Assembly: GCA_008081075.1 (NCBI GenBank)
Contig: VMDB01000041.1
Span: 1 to 43,856, forward strand
Direction: 5' to 3'
Source: Halieaceae bacterium
GTDB taxonomy: Bacteria > Pseudomonadota > Gammaproteobacteria > Pseudomonadales > Halieaceae
DNA length: 43,856 bases
The notes under the pieces are model-generated. The model ran no database searches. It was not told where the DNA came from and saw only the letters and a program-made list of their open reading frames with translations. Position 1 is the stretch's first letter; each line of letters starts with the position of its first letter. Shown in pieces: positions 18,489 through 26,353 of this stretch. Both the position numbers and the translations under genes were made by a program.

Positions 18489-19451
18489 GTGAGCGATTGG
18501 CAACCCTCTGCCTCGCTCGACGCCCTCGCCGCGAGAGCCTCGCTGCTTCAGCAACTGAGAGCTTTTTTTGCCGCTCGCGCCGTGTTGGAGGTCGAAACGC
18601 CTCAGATCAGTTTCGCTACCGTGACGGATCCTGCGATTGACGCCCTGTGCATTGCCGGGGCCTCGCCGCAGGAGCCCCAGCGGTTTCTGCAAACTTCCCC
18701 GGAATACGCCATGAAACGTCTGATTGCAGCTGGCGCGGGTGACATTTATCAGGTGGCGAGAGCTTTTCGTCAGGGGGAGTCTGGGCGCCGGCATAATCCC
18801 GAATTCAGCTTGTTGGAATGGTACCGGTTGGGCTGGAATCACGCGGCCCTCATGCGCGAGGTAGCCGACTTGGTTGGCGAAGTGCTCGACCGAACCGGGT
18901 GGCAGGTATGGCCCTATGCCGCGTTGTTTCAGCGCGTTCTGGGGGTCGACCCCCTAAATGATGAAGTTGATGAGGCACAGCTGGCGGCGTTGGCGGCGTC
19001 CCATGTAGGGAACGTCCCCGACGGCCTTGATGGTGACGGCTTGCTGGATCTGCTGATGAGCCACTGTATTGAACCCACGTTAAGAGATGCCGGGATCGTG
19101 TTCGTCACTGATTTCCCTCCCTCACAGTCAGCCCTGTCACGGCTCATTTCGGTGCAAGGGCGAGCTGTCGCAGCGCGCTTTGAGTGCTATGTCGATGGCA
19201 TAGAGGTGGCCAATGGCTACTGGGAGCAGAGTGATGCGGACGCTTTGCGGGCGCGATTCGCCGCGGACAATGCCGTGCGTCGACAGCGGGGCTTGGTCGA
19301 GCGCGTGCCGGACGAGAGACTCTTGGCCGCTCAGGATTCAGGCCTTCCCGATTGTGCCGGAGTGGCGCTGGGGGTGGATCGTCTGCTTGCGCTTCAGCTA
19401 GGCGCTGACAGCTTATCTGAGGTAATCAGTTTCGACTGGTCGCGGGCATAA
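18489..19451 (+). CDS. epmA: EF-P--(R)-beta-lysine ligase EpmA (GenX/PoxA)
   Basis: A 320-residue class II lysyl-tRNA-synthetase paralogue without the anticodon-binding domain. It activates (R)-beta-lysine and attaches it to Lys34 of EF-P. Motif 2 reads RAFRQGESGRRHNPEFSLLE and motif 3 GVALGVDRLLALQLG; LQTSPEYAMKRL is the active-site strand. The start is GTG at 18489, four bases after the efp stop. The partner 2,3-aminomutase EpmB, needed to make beta-lysine, is not in this window and should lie elsewhere. Adjacency to efp is good support for the assignment over a generic lysyl-tRNA synthetase. Confidence 0.95.
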   Translation: MSDWQPSASLDALAARASLLQQLRAFFAARAVLEVETPQISFATVTDPAIDALCIAGASPQEPQRFLQTSPEYAMKRLIAAGAGDIYQVARAFRQGESGRRHNPEFSLLEWYRLGWNHAALMREVADLVGEVLDRTGWQVWPYAALFQRVLGVDPLNDEVDEAQLAALAASHVGNVPDGLDGDGLLDLLMSHCIEPTLRDAGIVFVTDFPPSQSALSRLISVQGRAVAARFECYVDGIEVANGYWEQSDADALRARFAADNAVRRQRGLVERVPDERLLAAQDSGLPDCAGVALGVDRLLALQLGADSLSEVISFDWSRA

Positions 19452-19481
19452 GCTGTGTCGCCGCAAGGCGCCGCTGCAAGT

Positions 19482-19919
19482 TCACGCTTTCTTGACCAAC
19501 GCTGGCGTATAAATATCGATAAATTCACGGGGTGGCTTTTTCGGTTGACCGGTCGAGATCTCGATACAGACGAACTCGAGCTTACCGCGAAAGACCGTGA
19601 CGTTTGTTTGCTGACAAATAATTTGTAGTTGGCGCGTCATTTTGAGTTTGCTGCGCCAGTCGGTGATCCAGGTGCCCACCCTCAGGGCGTCGCCGGCGCG
19701 GGTGGCACGGAGGTAGTCGTACTCGGCGTGGGTCAGCGCCATTGCGCGATCCAGCCGCTGGTAGTCGGCTGCACCAAGGCCCAGTGCCGTGGTGTGGGCC
19801 CAGGCAGCGTCCATGCACCATTCCACGTAATGGGTATTTCGGGTGTGCGCCAGAGCGTCAATGTGTGCTTCGCTGACCTTAAAAGTCATCACGAAAGGGT
19901 CTGGGTGATCCCAGCTCAT
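19482..19919 (-). CDS. Acyl-CoA thioesterase-like protein (4HBT hotdog fold)
   Basis: A 145-residue single hotdog domain. The segment HIDALAHTRNTHYVEWCMDA corresponds to the YbgC/FadM-type active region (consensus D-x-x-x-H-x-N-x-x-Y), with the catalytic Asp retained. The middle part (AEYDYLRATRAGDALRVGTW) is also characteristic. The family cleaves acyl-CoA or acyl-ACP thioesters; the substrate is unknown. The ATG at 19919 overlaps the NhaC stop by four bases, so it is the last gene of the minus-strand run that starts at the flavoprotein gene. Its downstream end is convergent with epmA, 30 bases away. Confidence 0.85.
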   Translation of the reverse strand: MSWDHPDPFVMTFKVSEAHIDALAHTRNTHYVEWCMDAAWAHTTALGLGAADYQRLDRAMALTHAEYDYLRATRAGDALRVGTWITDWRSKLKMTRQLQIICQQTNVTVFRGKLEFVCIEISTGQPKKPPREFIDIYTPALVKKA

Positions 19920-21337
19920 GGGGCCGCGCGCGCCACTGGCGGTGGTTGAGCGATTAACGCGTAGCCAAACACAATGGCCAGCACAGGACAGATCAGATTG
20001 AACAGGGCATAGGGCGCATACTCGAGAGTTGCGACGCCCAAAGTGGCGGCCATGAAGGCACCACAGGTGTTCCAGGGCACCAAGACGGAGGTGAGGGTGG
20101 CAGAATCTTCCAAGGTGCGTGACAGGCTCAACCGGTTGATATTGCGCTCGTCGAAAGCCGGCGTGAACAGGCGCCCCGGTAAGGTTATGGCCAGAAATTG
20201 ATCTGCGGCGAGTACGTTGGTGATCACGCCGCCACCGACAGTGGCCAGAATCAGATCGCCCGTGCGTTTAACGCCGCGTAGCACGGCGTTGAGGAGCTGG
20301 CGAAGAATACCGGTGCTCTCGAGCATGCCCCCAAAGGTCATGGCGGTCAGAATCAGAAAAATGGTATTGAGCATGCTGGCCAACCCGCCCTTGTCGAGTA
20401 GTTGGCTCAAAGCGCCCAGCTCGGGCGGTGACTGGTACCCTGAAAACAGCGCCATCCACAGCCCCTGTATCAGGGGTGCGGGAGTCTCGGGGTGCGCGGC
20501 TATGGCCATGGCCCTTACGACTTCGGGTTGGAAGCATGCCGCATAAAGCGTGCCCGAAAGCGTACAGAGAAGAATGGCGGGATAGGCAGGCACTTTGAGG
20601 TAGATCAGGAACAGCATCAACACCAGAGGTGAGAGCACCCAGGGTGACAGGGAAAATTGCGACGCCAGTGCCGAACGAATCTCCGCAATGTTCTCTGGGG
20701 TGGCGGCGCCGTCACTGCCCACCATCGAGAACACAAGGAGCGCCAGCAAAAATGCGGGCAGGGTAGTCCAGAGCATATTTTTGATGTGCTCGAATAGGTC
20801 AACGCCCACGGCAGCCGCAGCCAGATTCGTGGTGTCCGACAGGGGTGACAGTTTGTCGCCGAAGTAGGCCCCTGAAATGATGGCACCTGCGGTGATAGCC
20901 GGAGAGAGTCCGTAGGTGGTCGCAATGCCCATAAGCCCCACGCCGAGCGTTCCGGCGACCGTCCAGGAGCTGCCCAGACTGAGCGAGGCCAGTGCACAGA
21001 TCAGTGCCGAGGCGGCGTAAAACCAACCTGGATTCAGCAACTGAACGCCGTAATAGATCATTCCGGGTACGGTACCGCTGATCATCCAGCTGCCGATCAG
21101 AGCGCCGACCGAGAGCAGGATCATCATGGGCATGATGGAGACGGTAATTGCTCCCACCATGCCGTCTTGAATGGCTTGCCAGCTCATCCCACGATACCAA
21201 CCGACAAGCATGGTTGCTGCGGCCCCAATAATCAGTGCGACCTGATTCGGGCCATACGATGCATCCGACCCAAATAGGGCAACCGACGCCGATAGCAGTG
21301 CAACTAATAGGCCGATCGGTGCGAGGGACAGCAGCAT
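19916..21337 (-). CDS. nhaC: NhaC family Na+/H+ antiporter
   Basis: A 473-residue polytopic inner-membrane protein with roughly 11-12 hydrophobic segments, beginning MLLSLAPIGLLVALLSASV. The motif GAYFGDKLSPLSDTTNLA is the NhaC-family signature with charged residues in the transport path, and SLSLGSSWTVAGTLG and VTNVLAADQFLAITLPGRL are also family-like. The protein likely exports Na+ in exchange for H+, although some NhaC relatives move organic substrates with a counter-ion. It starts ten bases after the CFA-type methyltransferase stop and overlaps the thioesterase start, so it probably belongs to the same transcript. The ribosome binding site is weak, consistent with translational coupling. 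Confidence 0.9.
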   Translation of the reverse strand: MLLSLAPIGLLVALLSASVALFGSDASYGPNQVALIIGAAATMLVGWYRGMSWQAIQDGMVGAITVSIMPMMILLSVGALIGSWMISGTVPGMIYYGVQLLNPGWFYAASALICALASLSLGSSWTVAGTLGVGLMGIATTYGLSPAITAGAIISGAYFGDKLSPLSDTTNLAAAAVGVDLFEHIKNMLWTTLPAFLLALLVFSMVGSDGAATPENIAEIRSALASQFSLSPWVLSPLVLMLFLIYLKVPAYPAILLCTLSGTLYAACFQPEVVRAMAIAAHPETPAPLIQGLWMALFSGYQSPPELGALSQLLDKGGLASMLNTIFLILTAMTFGGMLESTGILRQLLNAVLRGVKRTGDLILATVGGGVITNVLAADQFLAITLPGRLFTPAFDERNINRLSLSRTLEDSATLTSVLVPWNTCGAFMAATLGVATLEYAPYALFNLICPVLAIVFGYALIAQPPPVARAAP

Positions 21338-21347
21338 AGGCAGGTCT

Positions 21348-22604
21348 TCAGTCGGGGCGATAACCCGGCTTGGTCATGGTGATTTGGTAGGTCCCGATAA
21401 TGCGCTCCCGAAAGCCTCCTTCGCAATAGCTCAGGTAGTAGCGCCACATGCGGATAAAGCGCTCGTCAAAGCCCATCGCTTTGACTTGATCGAGTTTATC
21501 GAGAAAGCAGTGATGCCACACTTTGAGCGTGTCAGCGTAGTCGCGCCCAATATCGCGGAGGTGACTCATTTGCATATCGGTAACGCGGGACAGCGCGTCA
21601 CTGATGACGGTGAGCGAGGGCAGGCAGCCGCCCGGGAAAATATAGCGCTTGATGAAATCGACTGAGTCTCGAGCCTGCTCGTAGCGTTGCTCGGTAATCG
21701 TAATCGCCTGAATCACTGCCTTGCCATGGGGCTTGAGCAGATGACTGATTTTTTCGAAGTAGGTGTCGTAAAACTGATGCCCCACTGCCTCTATCATCTC
21801 GATCGAAACCAGCTTGTCGTATTGCCCCTTGAGATCCCGGTAGTCATCGAATAACACCGTAATCTGGCTATCCAGGCCTTTGCGCGCTACCGCCTCAACG
21901 GTGTAGTCATATTGCTCCCGCGAGATGGTGGTGGTGGTGACCCGACATCCGTACTGCTCTGCCGCGAAGATGGCCATACCACCCCAACCCGTGCCTATTT
22001 CGACAAGATGGTCCTCGGCTTTGAGCTCTAGATCTTCACAGATCAGCCGCAACTTGTGCTGAGAAGCTTCGGCCAGATCGCTATCGGGAGAGGGAAATAC
22101 CGCGGAGGAGTACATCATGCTGGGATCGAGAAACAGCGAAAAGAAATCATTCCCCAAATCGTAGTGCGCCGAGATATTTTCCCGCGATCGGGAGGAGGTA
22201 TTGCGGCGGGCCCAGTGGCTGACTTTTAGGGCGAGCCTGGCCAGCGGGTTCTGCTTATCTGACAGGGCTTCCAGCATCGCCATGTTGGCGCTGAAAGCGC
22301 GGGTGACCGCGGTGAGATCCGGGCTGCTCCACATGCCCTCAATAAAGGTTTCGCCAGCGGCGATACTGCCGCCGGTCAGGATGCGCCGATACAGATCAGT
22401 GTCATGAACATGTACCTCTGCGTGGGGCGCAGAGACATCGGTCACCGAACCAAAGACCTTGGTTTCGTTTCCCTCCCTGAGCGTGAGTGACCCCACTTGC
22501 AATTTGCCCAGTACTTTCCACATAAACGACTTTGCCAGGCCGCCGTTTTTTTCGGGAAAAAGCAGCGGTAACTTCGCGATATTTTTGACACTGTATTCGC
22601 TCAT
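21348..22604 (-). CDS. cfa: Cyclopropane-fatty-acid-synthase-type SAM methyltransferase
   Basis: Transfers a methyl/methylene group from S-adenosylmethionine to unsaturated acyl chains of membrane phospholipids. I moved the start from 22754 to the ATG at 22604 (MSEYSVKNIAK), with AGAGG four bases upstream, giving 418 residues; the longer reading overlaps the DUF1365 gene. Motifs: SAHYDLGNDFFSLFLD, the SAM-binding VEIGTGWGGMAIFAA, SIEMIEAVGHQ, FIKRYIFPGGCLPS, and the C-terminal YLSYCEGGFRER with the conserved Cys. The set flavoprotein-DUF1365-Cfa accompanied by ECF/ChrR is widespread; the true product could be a cyclopropane or another methylated fatty acid (e.g. a furan-fatty-acid precursor), which sequence alone cannot decide. 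Confidence 0.9.
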   Translation of the reverse strand: MSEYSVKNIAKLPLLFPEKNGGLAKSFMWKVLGKLQVGSLTLREGNETKVFGSVTDVSAPHAEVHVHDTDLYRRILTGGSIAAGETFIEGMWSSPDLTAVTRAFSANMAMLEALSDKQNPLARLALKVSHWARRNTSSRSRENISAHYDLGNDFFSLFLDPSMMYSSAVFPSPDSDLAEASQHKLRLICEDLELKAEDHLVEIGTGWGGMAIFAAEQYGCRVTTTTISREQYDYTVEAVARKGLDSQITVLFDDYRDLKGQYDKLVSIEMIEAVGHQFYDTYFEKISHLLKPHGKAVIQAITITEQRYEQARDSVDFIKRYIFPGGCLPSLTVISDALSRVTDMQMSHLRDIGRDYADTLKVWHHCFLDKLDQVKAMGFDERFIRMWRYYLSYCEGGFRERIIGTYQITMTKPGYRPD

Positions 22605-22645
22605 GGGGCACCTCTTAATGGTGGCTCGTGGATTCCTCGAGTACG

Positions 22646-23392
22646 TTAATGCGATCGCTTCGGATGAGCATGCAGGCTGACGCCTTTGAGAAACAGGCGC
22701 AAGGCCTCCCAGTAAATACCCACCACTACCTTCAGCGTCATCAGCGGGTAGCACAGTATGGTGCGCACCGCTGAACGTGCCGTGAGGGGTTCGGCAGAGA
22801 GCGATAAGACCGCATCGAAGATTCTTTCGTTATCCTGAAAGAGCGCGATCTGAATCGCCAATGAGTCGTCGGGGCTGTCGCTGTACCAACGATAGGTCAT
22901 GTTCATGGGGTTGAATGGCGAGACATGCAGCGCTTTGTCAAACTCTGTGACCAGCGGGCCCGCATTGGCAGGCGCTTCGAGGACGTAACTATGCCGTTCA
23001 CCCCAAGGGGTATTGGTCACCTCGGCAACCACGTATCGCAACCGCCCCCCGGGCTTGTCGTAGCAGTAATAAACTGCGATGGGGTTGTTCTGGTATCCAA
23101 AGTAGCGCCAGTTTGCCAGCAAATAAATGGGGCCTTCGTGGCGCTCGCCGGTTTCCTCATAAATTCTCTGCCGAACAGCGTCCGCCAACGGCATCGTTTC
23201 AGGACCTAAAAAATCTCTCCTGAGAAAGCGCGCAGGTGCCCAGCGGCGAGCGGACCACATTGGTAGCCGCTCGGTCAGTTCTGATAGCGTTTCCAGCTCT
23301 ACGAAGGGCATGAACACTTTGTAGGTAAAGGCGTGTTGTTTTGGTGTGTATCGGGCGTGCCGCAGCGTTCCCGAGTACAGTCTGGCGGTCAT
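22646..23392 (-). CDS. DUF1365 protein of the Cfa/flavoprotein cluster
   Basis: A 248-residue protein of the DUF1365 family; no biochemical function is established to my knowledge. The start is the ATG at 23392, which overlaps the flavoprotein stop (ATGA); the track start at 23494 lies inside that gene. Conserved stretches are TRLYSG-like ARLYSGTLRHARYTP near the N-terminus, FGYQNNPIAVYYCYD, EVTNTPWGERHSYVL, and FNPMNMTYRW. Near the C-terminus LMTLKVVVGIYWEALRLFLKG is amphipathic and may touch the membrane. Its constant companions are the upstream flavoprotein and the downstream Cfa-type methyltransferase, so a role in fatty-acid tailoring is a reasonable inference. Confidence 0.88.
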   Translation of the reverse strand: MTARLYSGTLRHARYTPKQHAFTYKVFMPFVELETLSELTERLPMWSARRWAPARFLRRDFLGPETMPLADAVRQRIYEETGERHEGPIYLLANWRYFGYQNNPIAVYYCYDKPGGRLRYVVAEVTNTPWGERHSYVLEAPANAGPLVTEFDKALHVSPFNPMNMTYRWYSDSPDDSLAIQIALFQDNERIFDAVLSLSAEPLTARSAVRTILCYPLMTLKVVVGIYWEALRLFLKGVSLHAHPKRSH

Positions 23393-24654
23393 GCTGCCAT
23401 CTGGCGCGCGGCACAGAGACTCTCGGCAACCCTGAGTCCGCTGCTCAATCCGTCTTCGTGAAACCCGTTCTGCCAGTATGCGCCGCAAAACCATGTTCCG
23501 TTTTGTCCGTTGATATCCGCCCAGCGCTGCTGCGCCTGCATACCTGCCAGTGTGAATTGGGGATGCGCGTAATTAAAGCGCCCCAAAATCCGGTGAGGAT
23601 TGATTGAAGCCGTGTCGTTGAGTGTCACACAAAACGTCTCAGGAGCATCGAGCCCCTGCAAAATGTTCATGTTGTATGTGACCGTGGCACGGCCATTACC
23701 GGGTTTTAACCGATAATTCCAGCTCGACCATGCCCGTTGGATCTTGGGCAGTAATCGCGTGTCGGTGTGCAGGATGACTTCGTTGTCACGATAGGGCAGT
23801 GCGCCCAGTACGGATCGCTCAGCGTCGGTAGCATCCCCCAACAGGGTTAGCGCATCGTTGGAGTGGGTGGCAACGACCACTTCATCGAATTCGCGCACCA
23901 GTCCATTGGTGAAATGAACGGTGACGGGCCGCCCCGGCGGCCGCAAGATTTTGGCGACCGGCATACGCGTACGAATGTGGTCGGCAAATCGCTGGGTTAA
24001 CGGCGTCAGATACTCCCGGCTTCCGCCTTCCACGACCCGCCACTGGGGCCGATTTGTTAGCGAGAGCAAGCCATGATTGCGGAAGAAACGAATAAAAAAC
24101 TCAACGGGGAAGTCTTGTGCATCCTCGAAATCTGCTGACCAAATTGCCGAGGTCATGGCAAGCAAGTAGCTGCGACTGAAATGCGCACTGAAACCATGAC
24201 GGGACAAATATTCCCCCAGGGTTTGGTCCTGGGGTAGCCGCCCACTGTCCAGATCCGCAATTGCCAGCTTATTAAAACGGAGGATTTCCCGGATCATGCC
24301 GAGAAAACTGGGTGATAACAGATTACCGCGCTGCGCGAACAGTGTGTTCAGATTGTTGCCTGCGTACTCCAGTCCTGACGCCTCGTCACAGACCGAGAAT
24401 CCCATGGAGGTCTCTTTACTCGCGACCCCCAGCTCCTTGAACAATTGGATCAAGTTGGGGTAGTTCCGGTCGTTGTAGACGATAAAACCCGTGTCGATGG
24501 AAAAGCGACGGGTGCCCACTTGAACGTCATAGGTAGCCGTGTGGCCCCCGATCCGATCTCGGGCCTCAAAAATTTCGACGCGGTGGCCTCTTTGGACCAG
24601 CCGGTAAGCGCATCCCAGCCCGGAGATGCCCGCTCCTATGACTGCAATGTTCAC
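23389..24654 (-). CDS. FAD-dependent amine-oxidase-fold oxidoreductase (COG2907 type)
   Basis: A 421-residue flavoprotein. The N-terminal dinucleotide fold is IAVIGAGISGLGCAYRL, followed by EARDRIGGH; the C-terminal FAD segment contains FCGAYWQNGFHEDGLSSGL. The internal TGFIVYNDRNYPNL is typical of this subgroup. The start is GTG at 24654 with a strong GGAGGT nine bases upstream. In related clusters this protein may act as an acyl-chain desaturase or oxidase; the reaction is not proven here. It is the first gene of the minus-strand run and divergent from the ECF sigma factor, with a plausible ECF-type promoter in between. Confidence 0.88.
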   Translation of the reverse strand: MNIAVIGAGISGLGCAYRLVQRGHRVEIFEARDRIGGHTATYDVQVGTRRFSIDTGFIVYNDRNYPNLIQLFKELGVASKETSMGFSVCDEASGLEYAGNNLNTLFAQRGNLLSPSFLGMIREILRFNKLAIADLDSGRLPQDQTLGEYLSRHGFSAHFSRSYLLAMTSAIWSADFEDAQDFPVEFFIRFFRNHGLLSLTNRPQWRVVEGGSREYLTPLTQRFADHIRTRMPVAKILRPPGRPVTVHFTNGLVREFDEVVVATHSNDALTLLGDATDAERSVLGALPYRDNEVILHTDTRLLPKIQRAWSSWNYRLKPGNGRATVTYNMNILQGLDAPETFCVTLNDTASINPHRILGRFNYAHPQFTLAGMQAQQRWADINGQNGTWFCGAYWQNGFHEDGLSSGLRVAESLCAARQMAA

Positions 24655-24696
24655 TGCCGGTAGACCTCCGGTCCCCAGACAAAAGCAAGGTTATTG

Positions 24697-24726
24697 CTGT
24701 TACGGGCGCTAAGGGAGCGCGGATCA
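24697..24726 (-). promoter_or_regulatory. Candidate ECF11 (RpoE/ChrR-type) promoter of the flavoprotein operon
   Basis: On the minus strand TGATCC (24726-24721) is followed after 18 bases by TAACAG (24702-24697). This resembles the promoter recalled for Rhodobacter sphaeroides RpoE (-35 TGATCC, -10 beginning TAA). The predicted start lies about 35 bases before the flavoprotein GTG. A second TGATCC at 24768-24763 lacks a matching -10. Confidence 0.5.
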
Positions 24727-24828
24727 GCGGTTAGCGACGTCAATTCATGGGCGAAATCTCTGGGATCACGAGGTGTTAAGCCGGTCCTGCAATGTGTATG
24801 CTACCGCTCCGGATCCAAGGTTTTTTCA

Positions 24829-25449
24829 ATGATGGAAAAAACAGACCCTGGCACCTCACCCGTCGCCAACGGCAGTGGAAAGTGGAACGCGCCGACCGGT
24901 CGTAGAACGGACGAGTGGAGTGAAGCGTTGGTACTGATTGGCAACAGTCAGGATAGGGGTGCATTTACCCGGTTTTTTCGGCATTTTGCGCCGTTGATCA
25001 AAGCATTTGCCCTGTCAGGTTCTAGCCTTTCCGCGACCCATGCTGACGAACTGGTGCAGGAGGTCATGCTCAAGGTGTGGCAAAAAGCGGGCGGGTTCAA
25101 TCCAGAGAAAGCAGCGGCTTCCACCTGGGTCTATACCATTGCACGGAACTGCCGTACCGATATGTTTCGGCGTCTGCAGAAATTTGATACCCCCCTCGCA
25201 TCTGACGATTTCGAGCTCGAAAGCGAAGAAGAGGAGTCATTCGTTGTGCTGCACACCCGGCGTGGCAGCGAGCGAGTGCGAGAGTTGATGGGTGATCTAC
25301 CCCCGGATCAAGCGCAAATTCTCGGCAAGGTTTATATGGAGGGCAAATCCCACTCCGAGGCGGCTGCCGAGCTCGATTTGCCTCTGGGAACGGTCAAATC
25401 CCGGGTTCGCCTGGCAATCCAGAAGCTGCAGGGCTTAATGGAGGCGTAA
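24829..25449 (+). CDS. ECF RNA polymerase sigma factor, ChrR-controlled type
   Basis: A 206-residue extracytoplasmic-function sigma factor. I use the ATG at 24829 (AAGG eight bases before) rather than the track start at 24694, whose leader is unlike a sigma factor. Region 2 (HADELVQEVMLKVWQKAGGF, STWVYTIARNCRTDMFRR) binds core polymerase and the -10 element; region 4 (LPPDQAQILGKVYMEGKSHS, LDLPLGTVKSRVRLAIQKL) recognises the -35. The downstream ChrR-type gene identifies it as the ECF11 group, activated in Rhodobacter by singlet oxygen. It is divergent from the flavoprotein/DUF1365/Cfa genes that such sigma factors commonly control. An alternative start one codon later is possible. Confidence 0.92.
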   Translation: MMEKTDPGTSPVANGSGKWNAPTGRRTDEWSEALVLIGNSQDRGAFTRFFRHFAPLIKAFALSGSSLSATHADELVQEVMLKVWQKAGGFNPEKAAASTWVYTIARNCRTDMFRRLQKFDTPLASDDFELESEEEESFVVLHTRRGSERVRELMGDLPPDQAQILGKVYMEGKSHSEAAAELDLPLGTVKSRVRLAIQKLQGLMEA

Positions 25450-25565
25450 GCAAGATGGCGTCGGGGGTCCAGAATGTCACAGTTTTTACGTCACAGCGGA
25501 GTAAACCGTTTGCGTCCCGGTGTCGTAATCAGATCGTAAAGTTAATCGGTTTGGAATAGTCAGTC

Positions 25566-26219
25566 ATGGTGCGCCATCACCCCTCTACAGATTTTTTAAC
25601 TGAGCACGCGGCAGGGGTGTTGCCCGTTGCACAATCCGCCTGCGTTGCTGCCCATCTCAGCTATTGTCAGCGCTGTCGGCACCTGACCGAGCGGTTAGAG
25701 GACGTTGGCGGCTCTCATTTTGAGCAGCTGGATCCCGTACCGGTAGGGGATTCTGTACTGGATAGAGTGCTGGCGCGTCTGGAAGACCCAGAGCCATTGC
25801 GTTACGCCCGTAGCGAGGCCTCGGACACGCAACTGCCCGGCTTGCTCGATCGGCTGATCAACGGCGATTACGCTGACTTGGTGTGGAAGCGCGTGACCCA
25901 GTCGCTCAGCATCAGCTATTTGAAAACCGGTGACCCGCAGCATGAGTTTGCGCTATATCGCATTGCTGCAGGTGGCCGTATTCCTGAACACACTCATGGG
26001 GGCAGCGAGATGACGCTGGTTCTGCAGGGTGGTTTTGCCGATGAGAGCGGTGAATATCACCCGGGTGATTTTTTGGTTCGGGAGGGGTGGGACAAGCACA
26101 CCCCGGTCGCGTTGGAAGGCGAAGAATGCATTTGTCTCGCGGTGCTCGATGCGCCTTTGCGCTTTACGCGCTTGCGACACCGCTGGCTCAACCCGCTTCT
26201 GAAACTCCGCGCGGGCTGA
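25566..26219 (+). CDS. chrR: ChrR-type cupin anti-sigma factor
   Basis: A 217-residue zinc-dependent anti-sigma factor (Rhodobacter ChrR: 213). The N-terminal zinc-binding anti-sigma domain has H5, H30, C34 and C37 (AAHLSYCQRC), spaced as in ChrR. The C-terminal cupin domain carries IPEHTHGGSE and GWDKHTP with the predicted second metal site. In the known system it holds the ECF sigma factor inactive until singlet oxygen or organic peroxide triggers its turnover. An in-frame TAG nine bases upstream fixes the ATG at 25566 as the earliest start. Unusually, 116 bases separate it from the sigma gene, rather than an overlap or a few bases. Confidence 0.93.
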   Translation: MVRHHPSTDFLTEHAAGVLPVAQSACVAAHLSYCQRCRHLTERLEDVGGSHFEQLDPVPVGDSVLDRVLARLEDPEPLRYARSEASDTQLPGLLDRLINGDYADLVWKRVTQSLSISYLKTGDPQHEFALYRIAAGGRIPEHTHGGSEMTLVLQGGFADESGEYHPGDFLVREGWDKHTPVALEGEECICLAVLDAPLRFTRLRHRWLNPLLKLRAG

Positions 26220-26353
26220 TTCTTTCACCGACTCGTCCCCAGTGGTGCTGAGGGATGCCGCTTCTGCCAAGCGACACTCCGCTGCCATCAGCCGACTGGA
26301 TTTCTAACAAAAACCGGGATCACGGTGGTCCCAAAAATCAGGCGAACTTCACT

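Noticed and set aside
26320-26336. Inverted repeat GGGATCA/TGGTCCC before pntAA
   Set aside because: Stem needs a G-T pair and is followed by A residues rather than T; not convincing as a terminator of chrR or an operator.
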